Source: Sisyra terminalis
Taxonomy: Eukaryota; Arthropoda; Insecta; Neuroptera; Sisyridae
Assembly: GCA_958496175.1 (NCBI GenBank)
Contig: OY292277.1
Location: 23,702,282-23,766,281 of the forward strand
DNA length: 64,000 nucleotides
Reading direction: 5' to 3'
Below are positions 11,012-28,324 of this stretch, one piece after another. The first letter of the stretch is position 1, and each line of letters begins with the position of its first letter. The notes below the pieces were generated by a model, which was not told the DNA's origin, did no database searches, and worked only from the letters and a program-made list of their open reading frames with translations. The position numbers were made by a program, and so were the translations under genes.

Positions 11012-14000
11012 ATATTGAGGAGGGAAATCTCACGGAACTTAAACAGTAATTACTTTCTATCATTTGCTAATATTACAAAAAAAATAACGAATAATTATCA
11101 TTGGTATAAATGGCTTAAATAGATTGTAAGTTAGTTAGGCATCGTTTAATAATTTGTTTAAGCGCAAATATATGAAAGAAAAGTTTAGCACAATATGTTG
11201 TAATAATAAGTTGTGAAATTATTAGTTATATTATATAAAATGATTAGCTAAGGAATCGTTATTGATATTTTTCATTAATTCATCATCGATGACTTGATTA
11301 AGTTAAAGAAAAATAATAAATCTCATTAATCTCATAGTTATTAATTACAAATGAAACTCATCACATCACGTTACAAATAAAATCAATTTAATATATAACA
11401 TTAACTATTATCTATTATATTGATAAATATTTTATTCACAATTATAACGCAAATGAATTTGGTTAACTATACTTGTAAAAATCCGTGAGCACTTTCCATT
11501 CAATGTAAGTTCATACAAGAGATTTGAATGCGAGGATAATGCGGTCAGGTATAGATTGATTTAATAGATGAAAATCGTTTTCCGTTTTGTAATTTGTGTT
11601 TAATTTGTAATTTTGTTCGAAACACTTAGCTTGTAATGTTTTAATTTTTAAATTAAGAATTTATCAATACACAATTATTAAAGTAAGGAAATGTAAACTA
11701 ATATAACTTGTGAGTGTAGATGTTTTCCATGATAATTGTTCAACTAACATCAATTTTATTTTATTTTATTCGTTTATTATTCTCTATGGTTAATTAATAT
11801 TAATTATTATATTATACAAGTATGTGATCGTTTATAATTTGTGAAATAAAGCGTAATGTAAGTGAAATGCTTTTTACAATTTTTTTTTTATTATATCCAC
11901 TACTTTTTTTTAATATCAAGCTTTTAGATTTGATAATAATAAACCTTAGGTATCGTCTCCCAGAGGTACTCTTACTTTTTAACGGAGCGACAGCAGTTTC
12001 CCAAACACATGAAGAAGGTTAGTGAAGTATTTTCCTTTGTTATAATGATTTTGTGTAACGACCTATTATGGAGTTAGATTTTTTTAGTAAATAGACTAGA
12101 ACAATGGTTAATAGTGTCCGACCGAACTTTCGGTTTCGGTCTAGTTTCGGCTGTCGTCAAGAAGTCCTTTAATGTGTTTTGATCTCTTGAAAAGTTCATT
12201 TAATATGTATCCTCGGAAGCTTAAATTATCAGGGAATTTATTAAATTATTTCTTTGTGGACATCCCATAGAATGAAAATTTATAAAAACATAGTTAAGAG
12301 CAGGGGGGTCTAACTCTTATGGCAGACTTTGTTCCCAAATCTGAAACTTAGCCTGGCCAACTAGAGATGGCGCGGAATATTAAAATGCAATATTTCTAGT
12401 TTTAAATGATACAGAACTGGGGTAAAAAATAGAAGGTTGGTAAAAGTAAAGATGTTGGTAGTAGTGAAATCATCTGAACGAACTTATTCATTTCAAACAG
12501 GGCCCGTTCACTCAATGTTATAAAGAAGGGTACATATCTATTGGTTCTAGTATTGATTTGGTAACTTTTTTATCTAGATTGATTTGTACTAGCACAAAAC
12601 GGAAAGTTGAAGTTTATGGTTATGGTTCTGATCTTAAATTAAATCCTATTAAATCACTTAAGTAATTTTGTTATCGGTAATAATTTTGAAAGTATTATCT
12701 GAAAAATGAAAATAAATAAGAATGAACAAATTTCCATAAAAAAATACTTTATTGCTAAAGTTACACATAAAATACATAATCAAGTATATGGAATAAGTAT
12801 GCCAATTAATTAATAATAATAAGAAGAATAGCTTTTTTTTCATCTTGTTTACATTTTACAATAATATTAACTTAAAACAATGATAAAATTAATAGCAAAA
12901 ATACAAGACGAAGTGTCTTTTTCTTTTGCTGAAAAAAACAAAATACATAATGAAGTTATTTAATTATATTTAAATTAAAGTACAATTTATGATTCTGCTA
13001 ACTTTAAAAAACGACCTCAACAGTGCAGCACTTAAAAACAATTAAGGATTGTAAACAATAACAGTATAAATGTTCATAAACTAGTATGTAATATAATCAG
13101 ACTTAAAGTTACTTATGTTATAATTATTACAAAATACACCTAAATCGTAAAATTACAATTACATACTTAATACAATATTATGTTACTTTAATCAAAGGAC
13201 GTGTGCAAACATTTAAATATGAATTAATTACATACACCAATATAATTTACATTCTCAATAACATTATTCATATTGTACGTACAGATCGTTATGAAATATA
13301 ATAACAGAAGTTTCATTGCAGATATACCCTAGAACGGTTTAATTAGAGAATGTCTCTTTCCCAATTTTGCTATTTATTGAAGGGTTAGATTTTTCGACCC
13401 GACAAAATAAGATAAACTAACGACAGAAAAGGTTTTTTTAACGCCAATAAAATATTTAGAACGATTATATAAATTTTTCGTATAACAAAAAAAAATTATC
13501 GCCCGACAAAAGTGTATGTATATTAGACGGAAATGAACATTTTTTCATTAAAAAATCTGTATTGCGTTAAAATTTGGAAAAAAATGCACTAAAATACCTT
13601 TTCTGGCGTTGTTAAGCATATTTTATCGTTGCATTAACATTTCTTTTTTTCGTTTGGACATTGCCGTTAATGAATTCATAGTTGTGAATTTGTTCTATTA
13701 AATGTGTTATTTCTTATCGTATAAAAACTTTAAACATTTTGCACACAAGATTTGAAGAGAGGCATATAGGTTAAATCATATTTTAATAAATAGCCAAGTA
13801 TGATCCAAACTTTCTTTTGCGACCATCATCAAGACATTTTTTCGCAAACATTTGTAAAATCCGCCATAACATTTACTATCAATAACTACTGCACTAGGAT
13901 AAATAGAGAACTACATGGCCTAAATAGAGGCCAACAACTAAATTCGAATGAAGTACCCCTGCTAAATGCAAGAAGCTATCATACCCGACACCAACGCAGA

Positions 14001-14480
14001 AGTCGGCATAAACCGTAATGGAAAATGTTTCTTTATATCTTATTTTCAACGGCTATAGCATGTTGTGGTACCCAAAAGTACGTAATTAACAACAATATTA
14101 AGGATTACATAACAAATGGTTTTGAGTTATCTAAATTACATTAAATGTATCTTTCGGTATTTTTTCAACAAAGAAATTGTTTTGAGCATCTACTTTTTCT
14201 CTACTTCAATACTTGTTCGAAAGTATTAAACATTTTGTTGAAATTATTAATATTATAACGAAGAGAAATGTAAATAATATTTCTTCGTTGTATCTATTTT
14301 ATAAATTGTATACGTTTATTATGATCTTTACGTACTCTACAACTAACTCTACAATACCATTTACTTCCTATTTGTTTTCTTTAGTTTTCTCTCACAACTT
14401 TAAATGTGGATGCACTGTCACAGTAAATTAGTTAACATTGTATATTACTAGTACACTAACACTACGGTTAAGCTATTCAC
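11012..14480. other. Gene-free AT-rich interval
   Basis: I see no gene that I can support. A splice-like exon candidate near 11,950-12,020 and a 72-codon ORF at 13,800-14,018 were considered and rejected. Confidence 0.4.
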
Positions 14481-14484
14481 GTTA

Positions 14485-14660
14485 TTTAATGAATAATTAT
14501 GTATGTCTTAAGACTCAAATTCTTTCTTGATAACGTCGCGTTTCAACAGTCTTTGGCTTTTGTCATCAAGTAATGAATATTGTGTAAATTAGAAAAAAAA
14601 TTATACATAATTATTCATTCATTTATTAATTGTGTCGGAAATAATAAATAAACTATTATA
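14485..14660 (-). repeat. Fold-back repeat family B, single-arm copy
   Basis: On the minus strand it reads TTGATGACAAAAGCCAAAGA, then CTGTTGAAACGCGACG, then a segment ending in GAGTC..TTAAGACATAC. This matches the right arm of the fold-back at 30905-31140. Only one arm is present and the core is decayed (CTTGATGA instead of CTGATGA). Confidence 0.5.
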
Positions 14661-15211
14661 AATGTTTACCTATTTAAGTAGATCATCAGCTATTTCGTTC
14701 TTTACTTTCTATACCTCTACATAAATACTAATAGTTTATCATACATACAAATAATTTTCTATCTTTCCGTAACATATTCACATCCCAATACTAACACAAC
14801 AGATATATAGCAAAAATTGGCAATTTAATAAAATTAAAATGTCAGTTGAAAGCGTCGGTGATTTCTAAAAAAAATAACAGATGTGTGCACTTCACACGTG
14901 GTGTAATTACACTGGTCAGTATGTCACATTTCGATATGTTCTGTGAACCGAACAATGATTCGGGGAAGGATGAGTGACATACTCGTGTAGCTATCCCTTA
15001 ATTTTCAATTATTGCGGTTTTAACACTATTTCGAAAATATGTGATGATCAACTTAATATTTTATATTATCTTAAATGTTGTCTTTAGTTAAATGTTTAAC
15101 TTTTTTACAAAGAAAAGAATATTATCGGACAAGGAACTTCTATCACTTATCATTTTTAACGTATACCATTATCTATAGCAAAAATATAGCTACTTTGTTA
15201 CCTATTCGTTT

Positions 15212-18200
15212 TTACAATTCACCTTCAATGTCCGACAATTGTATCTGCGTTGATAAGAGTTCTTCATCTTCTCCGTAGCCGTCACAAATTTTTGGTTTGA
15301 CTATTTCTCAACAATGAATTCCTCTGAATATTCCTCTGCAACTGAAATGATAAAAAGATTATATAACGCATAGAAGATTAAACAACGCCATTAAAATATG
15401 CAACAGGGAAAACAAGTACCGCATACCTCTACTATTCGCGTTATCTTTCTTTCTTTTTGTCATTTGATGCAATATTATTTGGCGTAGTAAAAGGGGAAAA
15501 TTATATTCTTTAAATATGTTTTTAAGTATGTCTACTTTGTTATTGCAATTTGTACACCTGGCTTTTGAATTGGTTTTGTTTACCTTAATATACTCCTTCC
15601 TTAAAACATGATAATTATTACGACATTTCTTCACTTCCTCCAACAATTCTTCTTTGGTTTTTTCGTTTTGCTGTGTGACTTCGTCGGGTAGATTCTGTGC
15701 GTCAAAAAAATCATCACCAATAGACGGAATGTCAGGAACAACAGCTCCGGATTTTGGTTCAGCTTCAATAGCGGCCACTGTAAGTTGCATATTGTTTCGT
15801 GAATAAATTTAAAGTAAAATTGAGAAACTTATGTAATACCTAAGTTAGAAACATGGAAATGAAAACAATATCAATGTAACAAAAAATTTATTGAAGAAAA
15901 TAAAAGTCAAGTGCAGTTCGTTTGGAAACAAAAATCATCCGTTTGATGCATATCGACTATTACAGGTGCTTTTGAGCAAATTTATATTTCTAAACTTTGT
16001 TTATGTTCTCTATTTTTCATAAACTAATATTAGAGTGTCCCAAAAAAAAATCCTTTTTTTTTTTTTTGAAAGCACACCGTCTCATTTTACATGAATGTTA
16101 TTAAAACAATTGGAAATTAATTTCTTATGTACCTAAAATAGTTGCAACTGGTTGCAACCTGTGCATAGAATAATACTAAAAAGCAAAGGCGCGCGGAAGC
16201 AAACGTATAGTGGGCTTTTTTGCTTATTTTTTTACGTGAAAGTATTATTGTCATTCAGTAAACATCATGGTGATGTACGCACTTCTAAAATGGGAATATT
16301 TCTAATACGAAAAATTAATGTTCCAAGTGGAAGAAAATATACCAAAGAAATGTGTAATGGTCTTATGTCGGTCAGAAACATAATTCGCATGGGCTCCTTC
16401 AAATATGTTCGCTGCCCCTAACAAAATTTATGTGAGTTTCGTAAAATTTTGGAGCAACAGCAAGAAAACATAATTTAATTAGGAAAAGGATATAAACTCA
16501 ACATTTAAATGCAATTTCAAAAATATTTAATCTATAAATGTTGTATTAAAAAACTTTACATACAAATTACACATATAATTACCCATTGTTACTGAAATTT
16601 AAATAATGAAGTATGAAAATATAAAAATGCTCGTACGGGAACTTATAAAGCGCAGCGACGAGATTCTAATACAACAATAACATGTTATTCGTACTTCGAC
16701 AACACGTATTTATCGCTTCGTTAGCTTTGCTTAGCATCACAGCGACAACACAAAGAAGAGTAATCAACGTTTCAACAAGCCAAACTGTTACGGCCCCGAC
16801 AAAGACCGACATATACACATTCGCAGTATGTTTCTGTTTAGCACATTGAAATCCCATATTTCCTATCTCTTTTTCTCTCATTAAAAAAACGCTTGACGGA
16901 GAAAGATTTTTACCATGCGCATCCGTCCTGCTCTTAAATCTTTCTTCGGCGCTACACCATCCTATACAACGCACACAAGGAATTATCACACAGGGTTTAC
17001 CCATCCAACATTTTACGTATAAAAGCATATAGTAATACGTCGACGAAAAATTATTCTAAGTCCAAAAATGTTAAAATTGTTCGTTCTCTCTTCAACTCAG
17101 CCCCCAGAGGTCGGATTCTTTACATTCTCAATAACTCAACAATGCTAGTATTACAATTCTAGCACGTCATAAATAATGTTAAGAATCCTATGTCGACCAA
17201 CAATTGAATTTGAGAGGGGAGAAAACCAACCACGAACAGCTTCTAAGCAGAGAATTAGAAGCGATTGAACATATTTGACTTTAGAACAGTTTTCTTATCT
17301 CATGTTATTATATATGCGATTTACGTAAGTATTGGATACGTAAACTCTGTATGATAATTCTTTGTGTGCGTTGTATAGGATGATGTAGCGCCGAAGAAAG
17401 ATTTAAGAGCAGGACGGCATAGAAAAAAGCAATAAAACTTTTTCTCGTAGGTCGTTAAAATTATTTCTTATAAATAAGATGTTATGACACTACTTACAAA
17501 CATATTATATTAAATGATTTTTATAGGGATAGGTTATTGTGTGAGAATGTTAAGAAATAAAAACGAAAAGGTGTTGTATTAAAGTAAAGGATACATTTTA
17601 GAATCGAATATAATGAGCGATTATTAGAATTAAAATGATATGTTCATCCTATCGGGAGACCGAGAATTGTTGTCAAGTTGGAACCCGACAACATTATAAA
17701 GTTTGAATAATACTTTTATGTAATAAAATATTTTATAACGAAATATTTTAAAAAATATATTTATATATTTTATTAATATATTTAGTAAAAGATTTTCTTT
17801 TATTTGCACTCCATTGTGGTGAGAAAAAAAATATTTTTATACCTCCACAGAAAAAAAGTTATTAATTTTTTAAATTTTATAGCCACATGAATCCGCAATG
17901 AAATTGGTTTGTACCTCAAAAAAATAGAATATACGGTAGTTTTCCTAATTTAACAAAGAGGTAAGAAGATTAAAATAACATTTACAAAAATTGATATTAC
18001 TATTGTTCAGACCGAGTAGCAACGAAAAATTGTTCGGTATATTTTTATATGAACCAACACCTAAATTGCACTGTAATAGGATTTGTTTTCTGCTTCAGTA
18101 GAAAAAAAAAACAGACGTTATACAATTCAACAATGGAATAAGTGCATTTACAAAATCGCTCATAACTTTTTTCACTGAAAGTTAGAATATAATTTTTTTC

Positions 18201-18920
18201 AGTACAATCTTGTACGTGTCAAGGACCATCTATAGTCGTAAAAATTTTAGAAGAACAAACAATGGGGATCTATCTATTATCTCCCCAAACAATGGGGAGG
18301 CAATAGATTATAAAAATTGAATATTTTCTTTCGGTAGAGGTGAAACAGAACATTTTTCGGAAGACGCAAGTGCAGATAAAAGTTTATTTAAAACTTGGAA
18401 ATGAAAAAAAAACAGAAGGTTTAAAATGAAAGCAAATCTTAAATATTATAAAAAGAAATGTTTCCCTTTCAAGTACAGTATACGGAGCTAAATCCATAAA
18501 GGTGTTAACTTAAATCTTTGAAAAGTTAGCACCCGCTACTTAGTAATAAATATAGAAAATAAAATATTACAAGAAAATAAGAAATTATAAAAAAATTGAA
18601 AAACTTTCTTTTAAGGTGGTAAATTTTTGAAGTTTTGTGTACTATGTTAATTTTCAAACTTCTTAAGAAAAACACTAACCTGGTAAATTCAACGTTGGGA
18701 AAGCAGTTCGAAGTATTCTGTTATTGAAACTGAAACAATCCGGTGTGAAATGGATTCGGCAAATTCTCTTCCGGTAAAAATTTTTCTCATTAATTTTCGG
18801 ATTTTTTATAGCATTTATCCATTGTTGCATGGTGTAACTGCTACAGCTCTTTTCCTTACTTGGAAGTTGATATAGATGCACAGTAGACAAACATTGGGGA
18901 ACGCAACACACTCGTGGCAT
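15212..18920 (-). CDS. THAP-type zinc-finger protein, three exons, probable one-base shift near the C-terminus
   Basis: Exons on the minus strand: 18920-18680, 15777-15427, 15341-15301 (in-frame stop TAG at 15303-15301), all joined in phase 1; 210 residues as read. Residues 1-80 are a THAP domain, a C2CH zinc DNA-binding fold: MPRVCCVPQC with Cys5/Cys6 and Cys10, Trp34, then Cys54-x2-His57 in ICRIHF, and the AFPTL motif near residue 75 (AVPTL in most THAPs). THAP proteins bind DNA in the nucleus as transcription factors or transposase derivatives. Exon 2 adds an acidic stretch and a charged, probably helical region (EELLEEVKKCRNNYHVLRKE). Right after the TAG, the -1 frame stays open to a stop at 15214-15212 and reads coding-like acidic sequence (CDGYGEDEELLS, QIQLSDIEGEL). 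One extra A in the AAA run before TAG would join the two. No catalytic transposase domain is visible. Intron 1 is 2.9 kb and holds a fold-back repeat. Confidence 0.75.
16924..17416. repeat. 493-bp fold-back (long inverted repeat) in the THAP gene intron
   Basis: The outer 65 bp at 16924-16988 and 17352-17416 are inverted copies with about two mismatches (core GTAGCGCCGAAGAAAG). Weaker inverted similarity continues inward for about 45 more bases. The transcript would form a hairpin with a spacer of roughly 270-360 nt. A 120-codon ORF on the minus strand overlaps the left arm but has no recognisable domain. Confidence 0.65.
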
Positions 18921-18980
18921 GGTAAATAGTAAAAAACAAACGTATATTAAGAAAGTATAAAAAAAAGTTAACTGCATACA

Positions 18981-21900
18981 CAGGAATTAACCAAACTTAT
19001 ATCACTATTGTTTTTTTATACACTCATGTGCATACAAATGCTTATGAACAGGAAAGAAAAGTTATATAAAAACTTAAAACTGATATCAAAATATAAGAAA
19101 ACTATCGACTACAAACTAAGAAACTAATAAAATCACTAAATGTAAGTATTGTATAAAGTTGTCAAAAAGTTCCAAAAAAAAAACAATGTCAGATCGAAAA
19201 AAAACAACAACTATGATAATAATGATGTACGATGAAGACTATTTTCTTCGAAAGGTAGCGACAAAGTGATTTAATTCGTAAATTATGGTGAAACACACAA
19301 GCTGTTTCTTAAAATCGAATAAAATTATGCACAGTAATGACCATACAATTTGGCCATCGTCTAATTTCTCTTTTTAAGAAAAGTTTCCATTTTATTTGAG
19401 AATTGATTTAAGAAACAATAAAATATAGAATGAGACGTTTCCATAATAGGTATAATATAAAATCTACTTGCTCACATTTGTATTTTTTTTTTTATGGAAC
19501 TCAACGTTATACTTCAACAATAATGAATGTAATTTTTATTAATGAAATGAGACATTACAAAACGAAAACAAAATTTCACGGGAGTAATTGTTGTTTTCAT
19601 CATAGAAAGTGAAATATGTTACTACATCACTGTTTTTAAACAATTAGAAATGTGTCAGTATTCTTGAAAAGGAGCAATACTAACAGGAAAATGTAAGGAT
19701 CACATAAATGTAATAAAGCGTTAGCCTAATACAATTTCGATATGATACTATGGCAGATGAAAGAAAACCTCTTTGCAAATATAATAGCACAATTATCTCT
19801 AAATTGATATTTTTTTACTTATGTTACCCTTGTAAACGCTAGTCGAAAACCGACGATATATTTATACCAATTCTCGAATGAAGAAAGAAATTTGTAATCA
19901 AATCATAAGTTGTCATAAGTTGTCATAAGTCATGAAACTCAACTAAATTTTTAATCAAAATAAAAAATCACTAGATACATTTCTTAAAGTTATATATTTT
20001 TATTATAATGCCAATTTTTCAAACAAGATACAATATATATAGTACAAAGCCTGGACGAAAAGTAATTGCGACGGCATTTTATTTTCTAACGAGTGTATTT
20101 TATTAATCTTGGTAATCGGGAACGTTTTCATTTAATTATTATAGACTCTAATTCAAGCTGTTTCCTTCAATGTAATATATTCAAATAGCATTTTATTCTC
20201 ATATTTATCAGAATAGTTTTCAATTATATATAACTGTTTTTAGTTGAAGGTAACACGTGCCACACGCCTAATGTATGAATACATTTTTTTTTCGAATCCT
20301 ATTTATCCGAATATTGTTCTTCATTTTAATGAAGCTACCAATCATAAAATATGGTTTTTCTAAATTTATTTTTTAAATTTTCCGTACATCTTAGTTGCAA
20401 ATAACAAATTTTAGTTACTAAGTGTTTACTAAATATTACTGACCAAAATAAAGAATACTTCTAATAGTTTAAAAATCTACTGAAATGAAGCTACGGAAAT
20501 ACATTTTAAGAATCTAATAATTAATAAATATGAATAATCAATAATAAGGATTGTTAGTATAAATTAAACTACAAAATAATACAACTGCATAAAGGAACTA
20601 AACAAGCAGGAAAATAATATAAGAGTTAAACTTACGCTATCTTTCATTATACCTTTTTCATTATTGAACACAATTTCTTAATTAAACCAACGTTGTTTAA
20701 TTTCGCAACAAATGTTCAATTAATGAATATAATAAAAATCTTATATTCAAAAATGCTCATCTAACGCTTTAACATTTTTGTAATTGCGTAGTTGCGATAA
20801 AACTGGATAAAACCATCAGCTACCATAAAAAGACGAATGGTGTCGTTTAAAGTCGAGTCTCAAGACGAAATAAATCAGATGTTTTCTTTTAAAGAAGTTC
20901 ACATTTTTACCGATCGATTGAGAGAAACAATTTGACATGAAGTAAATTACAAATTCATAATTTTTTTCACCAACAAGTTAGCCAACAGTAAAATAGAGGA
21001 ATGTTAAATACCTATTCGTTATTTAGCTTCTCTTTTTTAACATTGAAATTCATATAGCGTTTTCTTTGTTTTCGGCCCCAATACAAATCCTATTTCCCCA
21101 TTAAGTGAATGGGCCCTGATTTCAAAGTAAAACTGACGCTATTAACAGCTGTCGATCTTAATTATTTGGAATCGCATTTTTTCATCGATTTTCATTGTCG
21201 CGGTCTTCCATTATAGGAAACGTGTGTATCTTTGTAGGCAGTGTTGTGTGTTTTATGTTATAAAGTCACCACAATCAAATACATTTTTTTACTTCTCAAG
21301 ATTATTACAAAGGTATGTATTTATTTAGTAGCTAAGACCCACTGTTTTGTGGCAAACCCAAATATGTTTGAAATTCAAACTCGGGATTTACTACCTACTC
21401 TCATTGGAATTTTATTTTTTTAAGTGAAATAAATTTGTTTCAGCAACGATTCGACGATTTTCTAAGTCGTCGCAATTCATGGCAATCGAGAAGGATAATT
21501 TCCAGGATTTAGCTGTTATTTCCAAATCAACGTATTTTGAAGTATACTTTAACATGTTGTCTGTAATTTACTTCAATTAAAGGAAATTGAACAATGTAAA
21601 ATTTAAACTTATAATTATTACTATTTCTAAAATCATTGTCCAGTTTTCTGTATTGATCATATTTCGTTTTAAGCAATTTAAATTTTTCAATGCTTAATAA
21701 TGTTATGTTTTGTATTTCTATTTTTGTAAATAAAATGTAATTTTCAATCAAATTTTCATTTTTCTATATAAAATATTTCAGGAATAAATTAAATTTGAAA
21801 ATGGCGCTTAAATCCAAACTGATTAAAAGAAGATATCGTTATTATCGGCTGTGCTACTAAACTAGCGCGACTAGCGCCATCGGTAATTGGCCACAAGAAA

Positions 21901-22140
21901 TAGACCTTTTGGAGGAACAAAAAATTAACATTGAGTTAGCCTCCCATGGTTAAGAGGATGGTGAGAAATATACCAAATAATGTGAGGGACGGTTGGTAAC
22001 TTTTTTAAAGGAATTTTTTGATTGGAGATTTGATGAAGAATTACTTATATTTCTCTGTACTTATATACTAGGATATCCTATATAACCGTTGAATAAAAAC
22101 CAAAAAATGTTTTCACTCAACGGTATAACTAACACCAAAT
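18981..22140. other. Gene-free AT-rich interval
   Basis: Upstream flank of the THAP gene. No ORF with a recognisable domain or coding-like composition, and no repeat with both ends defined. Confidence 0.4.
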
Positions 22141-22141
22141 T

Positions 22142-22348
22142 TTAAAGAGAAACAAATGCTCTTTTGTTGGGACATGGCAGATAGTAATGGACACTAAATC
22201 CGGCTAGAATTACAATTACAGCTAGGAAGAGGACAATGACGGCCCCGCGAAAATTTGATATGAAACATCCACCTTCGCCCGACATATGAAGATGTTCTGC
22301 CCGATCTAAATCTCCAGTCGCCATGTTGAACTCTGATTGCATTTTCAT
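22142..22348 (-). CDS. Possible 68-codon single-membrane-segment protein or orphan first exon
   Basis: ATG at 22348 runs to TAA at 22144-22142, with an in-frame stop upstream. A better start is the internal ATG nine codons in (AACATGG context), giving about 60 residues. The product would have a short polar N-terminus (DLDRAEHLHMSGEGG), a strong hydrophobic segment (GAVIVLFLAVIVILAGF) and a short tail HYYLPCPNKRAF. Its base use is more coding-like than its surroundings. No good splice donor occurs before the stop and no partner exon is visible to the left. It could be a microprotein, the first exon of a type II membrane protein, or a remnant. No family recognised. Confidence 0.35.
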   Translation of the reverse strand: MKMQSEFNMATGDLDRAEHLHMSGEGGCFISNFRGAVIVLFLAVIVILAGFSVHYYLPCPNKRAFVSL

Positions 22349-22403
22349 TACAAATCGGTTTGAGGTTCCAAGTTTTGATGAAAATCCGAAAAACTACAAC
22401 TAT

Positions 22404-22620
22404 TCAGTCACGTTGATTGAATAAGTACGGCAAATATAGATGCAAGCAATTTACAACCATTAGGCACAAACAAGTCGTAATCGTATTCAAATCGTGATTC
22501 ATTACAATATTACAATTCCAGTGTAGCCACCAACTCTGTTCACAACAATCCTCAATTTCAACAGTAACACGCCTGTTCTTCGGTTCCAACATATTCGAGT
22601 GGATTGCCGTGATCAGTTTG
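22404..22620 (-). pseudogene. Coding-like remnant in broken frames
   Basis: On the minus strand one frame reads SDPKLITAIHSNMLEPKN then RRVTVEIEDC. A second frame further on reads ESRFEYDYDLFVPNGCK then LLASIFAVLIQ. Each is short and the frames do not connect without shifts. They look less random than the AT-rich surroundings, so this may be a decayed coding exon. A SINE sits at 22649-22823, just upstream in this orientation. Not identified; chance is possible. Confidence 0.25.
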
Positions 22621-22648
22621 GGATCGGAATTGACCAGAAATCACGTCA

Positions 22649-22823
22649 AGCCTACTGGTGACCGAATAGACAAGGTGGCCGCTCCAAAACTATTAGGTAG
22701 GTATTAGGTTCGAATGTCTAATCGAGAAAATTTTCAATATTTCTCGTTTAACGTATTTTCAGTAACCCTAGAGTCGCTAAAGACCTTGGTAGTTATAAAG
22801 CGACGGTTAATAACAAAAAAAAA
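22649..22823 (+). mobile_element. tRNA-derived SINE copy 2 with target duplication
   Basis: Starts AGCCTACTGGTGACCGAATA and ends in an A-rich tail after CGACGGTTAATAACA. CACGTCA is repeated directly at 22642-22648 and 22824-22830. The B-box region reads GGTTCGAATGTC. Confidence 0.85.
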
Positions 22824-22830
22824 CACGTCA

Positions 22831-23985
22831 TGTGTGCATTTTTTTAATTTTAATTGACATGGATTAGGTTACAATCAATTACAATACTATATATATATTT
22901 TGTATTTATATAATCATTTTTCTTTGCATATTCATAGATATTCTTCATAACATTTTTTCTAATAATTTCATAGTGGTCCATATAGGTACATAGTTAGATT
23001 TATATCTAAAATACATGTGCTGTAAGTAATTAATTTGTTATTTAGTTTTCAATACATACTTTATAAAGCGTTTGTTTATTTTGTATATTTTTCAGAAAAT
23101 TTTCATAATTTTCTTATTAAAATTAACATTTAGTTGATAAAATTATTTGCTCTAAAATAATAAATAATATGGGCTTCTTTTTTACTAAATATTAGAAAAA
23201 GAAAATAATTTCGAAAAGCACAAAATTATAATAATAATAATAGTTATATTATTTACATAAAAAAATAAAATAAAATTATATTTAATATAATTTTCAGAAT
23301 TATACAGTCATACTTAGTTGATATAGTTAAAATTTAATAATTTTTTTTAATTTAATTGTTTTTAGATGTACGATATTTAGTTGAAGCGCTGTAGATGTAA
23401 TTTTCTATATTTTAGTATTGATTAAGTAAACCAATTCACAACTATAATATATGTAAATATTATTTTCGTTGAAGATATTTTTGAAAGGCCTTACAATATG
23501 GATTAAATATAGATATATATTTCAATAAATTTTAATATTCCCACATAACAAATTTATATATTTATATATAGACAATATTTTATAATATATAGATATTTAT
23601 AAGTCAAATGATAATAACGAGTAGTGTTCAAAAAGTAATATTTGGACGTTCATTTATGTACTCTGTCTGAAATTATCGTTAATCATAAATAATTATAAAA
23701 TTGGGTTTCATTTTTTAATAATGATAAATATTTTTTTGATGTATAAATAATCGATATTTAAAAATAAATATTAAATTTGAAAATATAAAGGAAGACATAA
23801 ATGTTTTTATTACAAAAGAGTTCGGTGCAGTTATTTTATTGAAATGATAATTTTGTGTTGGAATTATTGTTCAATAAAAAATGTCTAATAACATAACATG
23901 TTTTCAAAATACTTTTAAATTAGGTAATGTAAAATTATTATTTTAAATGAAAAATAATATTTTACTGGAGGAAAATGGTACGCAT
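22831..23985. other. AT-rich 3' flank of the K+ channel gene
   Basis: No gene. The minus-strand AATAAA at 23840-23835, about 146 bases past the channel stop codon, is a candidate poly(A) signal. Confidence 0.4.

Positions 23986-28324
<4,339 letters not shown>

Noticed and set aside
11945..12020. Exon-like stretch with a good donor (AAG then GTTAGT) and coding-like frame
   Set aside because: No convincing acceptor and no partner exon in phase; too short to support.
13800..14018. 72-codon plus-strand ORF with a basic C-terminus
   Set aside because: No recognisable domain, no splice partner, weak start context; likely chance or old repeat.
16666..17028. 120-codon minus-strand ORF with several Cys residues
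   Set aside because: It overlaps one arm of a fold-back repeat and has no spaced Cys pattern of a known zinc finger.
19910..19935. GTTGTCATAA repeated two to three times as a possible CRISPR or satellite seed
   Set aside because: Only a short local duplication in a eukaryotic AT-rich context, without unique spacers.
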